Assembly (NCBI GenBank): GCA_028702395.1
Contig: JAQVOV010000114.1
Coordinates: 1 to 5,092 of the forward strand
DNA length: 5,092 nucleotides
Source of the DNA: Candidatus Omnitrophota bacterium
Lineage (GTDB): Bacteria; Omnitrophota; Gorgyraeia; JABMRN01
Reading direction: 5' to 3'
The position numbers and the translations under genes are program-made. Of this stretch, positions 4,870 through 5,092 are shown piece after piece. How positions within the stretch are numbered: the first letter of the stretch is position 1; each line of letters begins with the position of its first letter. The notes beneath the pieces are model-generated. The model did no database searches, was not told where the DNA came from, and worked only from the letters and a program-made list of their open reading frames with translations.

Positions 4870-4927
4870 GCCTCGCCATCTTTGATGGCGGGCGAGATCT
4901 CGCCAAAATTTTGAAAATTTTGGCGGA
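4867..4927. repeat. Nested and overlapping hairpin cluster upstream of the helicase
   Basis: An outer 6-bp pair, TCCGCC (4867-4872) with GGCGGA (4922-4927), encloses three hairpins: CGCCATC-TTT-GATGGCG (4874-4890), the perfect 14-bp palindrome GGCGAGATCTCGCC (4891-4904), and CGCCAAAATTTT with AAAATTTTGGCG around one central base (4901-4925). The second and third share the bases 4901-4904, and the outer stem competes with the third, so not all can form at once. Read on the minus strand, the cluster ends in GGCGGACC followed by TTTTTCCTTTTT. It therefore also has the outline of a terminator or attenuator about 30 nt before the helicase. It could equally be a mobile palindromic repeat. Confidence 0.75.
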
Positions 4928-4966
4928 TAAAAAATCTGTTATCTTTGTGGAATCTTTTCTTGTTTC

Positions 4967-5000
4967 TTCGTAGGGGCGTATTGCAATACGCCCCTCCTAC
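4967..5000. repeat. Palindrome of TAGGGGC...GCCCCTA family, copy 2, with a damaged arm
   Basis: Bases 4967-4995 are identical to 117-145. The perfect palindrome is shorter here (4972-4995, 24 bp) because the right arm reads CCCCTCCTAC instead of CCCCTAC. On the minus strand this is a tandem AGG duplication (GTAGGAGGGGC against GTAGGGGC), leaving a 3-nt bulge with two further base pairs beyond it. Confidence 0.85.
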
Positions 5001-5092
5001 TTTCACAATAAGATTGGAAACATTCCCATAAATAGGTTGAGTTTAAAGCCGGAGTCATTTCAGGACTGCCAAAACTGGAAAAATATTGAAAA
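5001..5092. other. Unassigned right edge of the window
   Basis: The plus strand has no ATG or GTG here. On the minus strand a frame is open from the edge to a TAA at 4941-4939, about 50 codons, but it reads through the palindrome at 4967-4995 and has no recognisable motif, so I do not call it a gene. The only structure I see is a small imperfect inverted repeat, TGGAA-ACA-TTCC (5015-5026). No promoter is convincing. Confidence 0.5.

Noticed and set aside
4939..5091. Minus-strand frame open from the right edge, about 50 codons
   Set aside because: It passes through the conserved palindrome, has no recognisable motif, and an open run of this length is not rare by chance. A partial gene cannot be excluded without the neighbouring sequence.

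Overview
The window carries three complete protein genes, all on the minus strand, separated by repeat-rich non-coding DNA. The coding sequence is AT-rich, with many Lys, Ile and Phe codons. The gene content (an oxygen-sensitive type of radical SAM enzyme, a nucleosidase and a housekeeping DNA helicase) fits an uncultured anaerobic bacterium. GC-rich palindromes of the TAGGGGC...GCCCCTA type together with degenerate short-period repeats between genes remind me of candidate-phylum genomes such as Omnitrophota. That placement is an impression from memory and is weak.

Layout from left to right. Positions 1-341 are non-coding: several tracts of degenerate 7-bp units and a perfect 34-bp palindrome. 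Positions 342-1706 (minus) encode a radical SAM protein of the spore-photoproduct-lyase (SPL)-like family. Positions 1688-2377 (minus) encode a nucleoside phosphorylase/nucleosidase-superfamily protein whose 3' end overlaps the radical SAM start by 19 nt, so the two are probably co-transcribed and translationally coupled. Positions 2378-2805 are non-coding, with more heptad tracts, a second type of palindrome and diverged copies of a longer spacer repeat. Positions 2806-4833 (minus) encode a UvrD/PcrA-type superfamily 1 DNA helicase with every expected motif. Positions 4834-5092 are non-coding: a heptad tract, a cluster of overlapping hairpins just upstream of the helicase, a second copy of the palindrome, and an unassigned right edge.

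Working together: the nucleosidase and the radical SAM enzyme form the only clear functional unit. MTA/SAH-type nucleosidases can also cleave 5'-deoxyadenosine, a by-product of many radical SAM reactions, so a by-product clearance partnership is reasonable but inferred. The helicase is a repair/replication enzyme with no clear functional link to them beyond a shared strand.

The most unusual content is the non-coding DNA. About 340 of roughly 1,030 non-coding bases fall into nine tracts with a 7-bp period. Related tracts differ in length by exactly one 7-bp unit in two independent cases. I see no defence system, CRISPR array, transposase, tRNA or rRNA.
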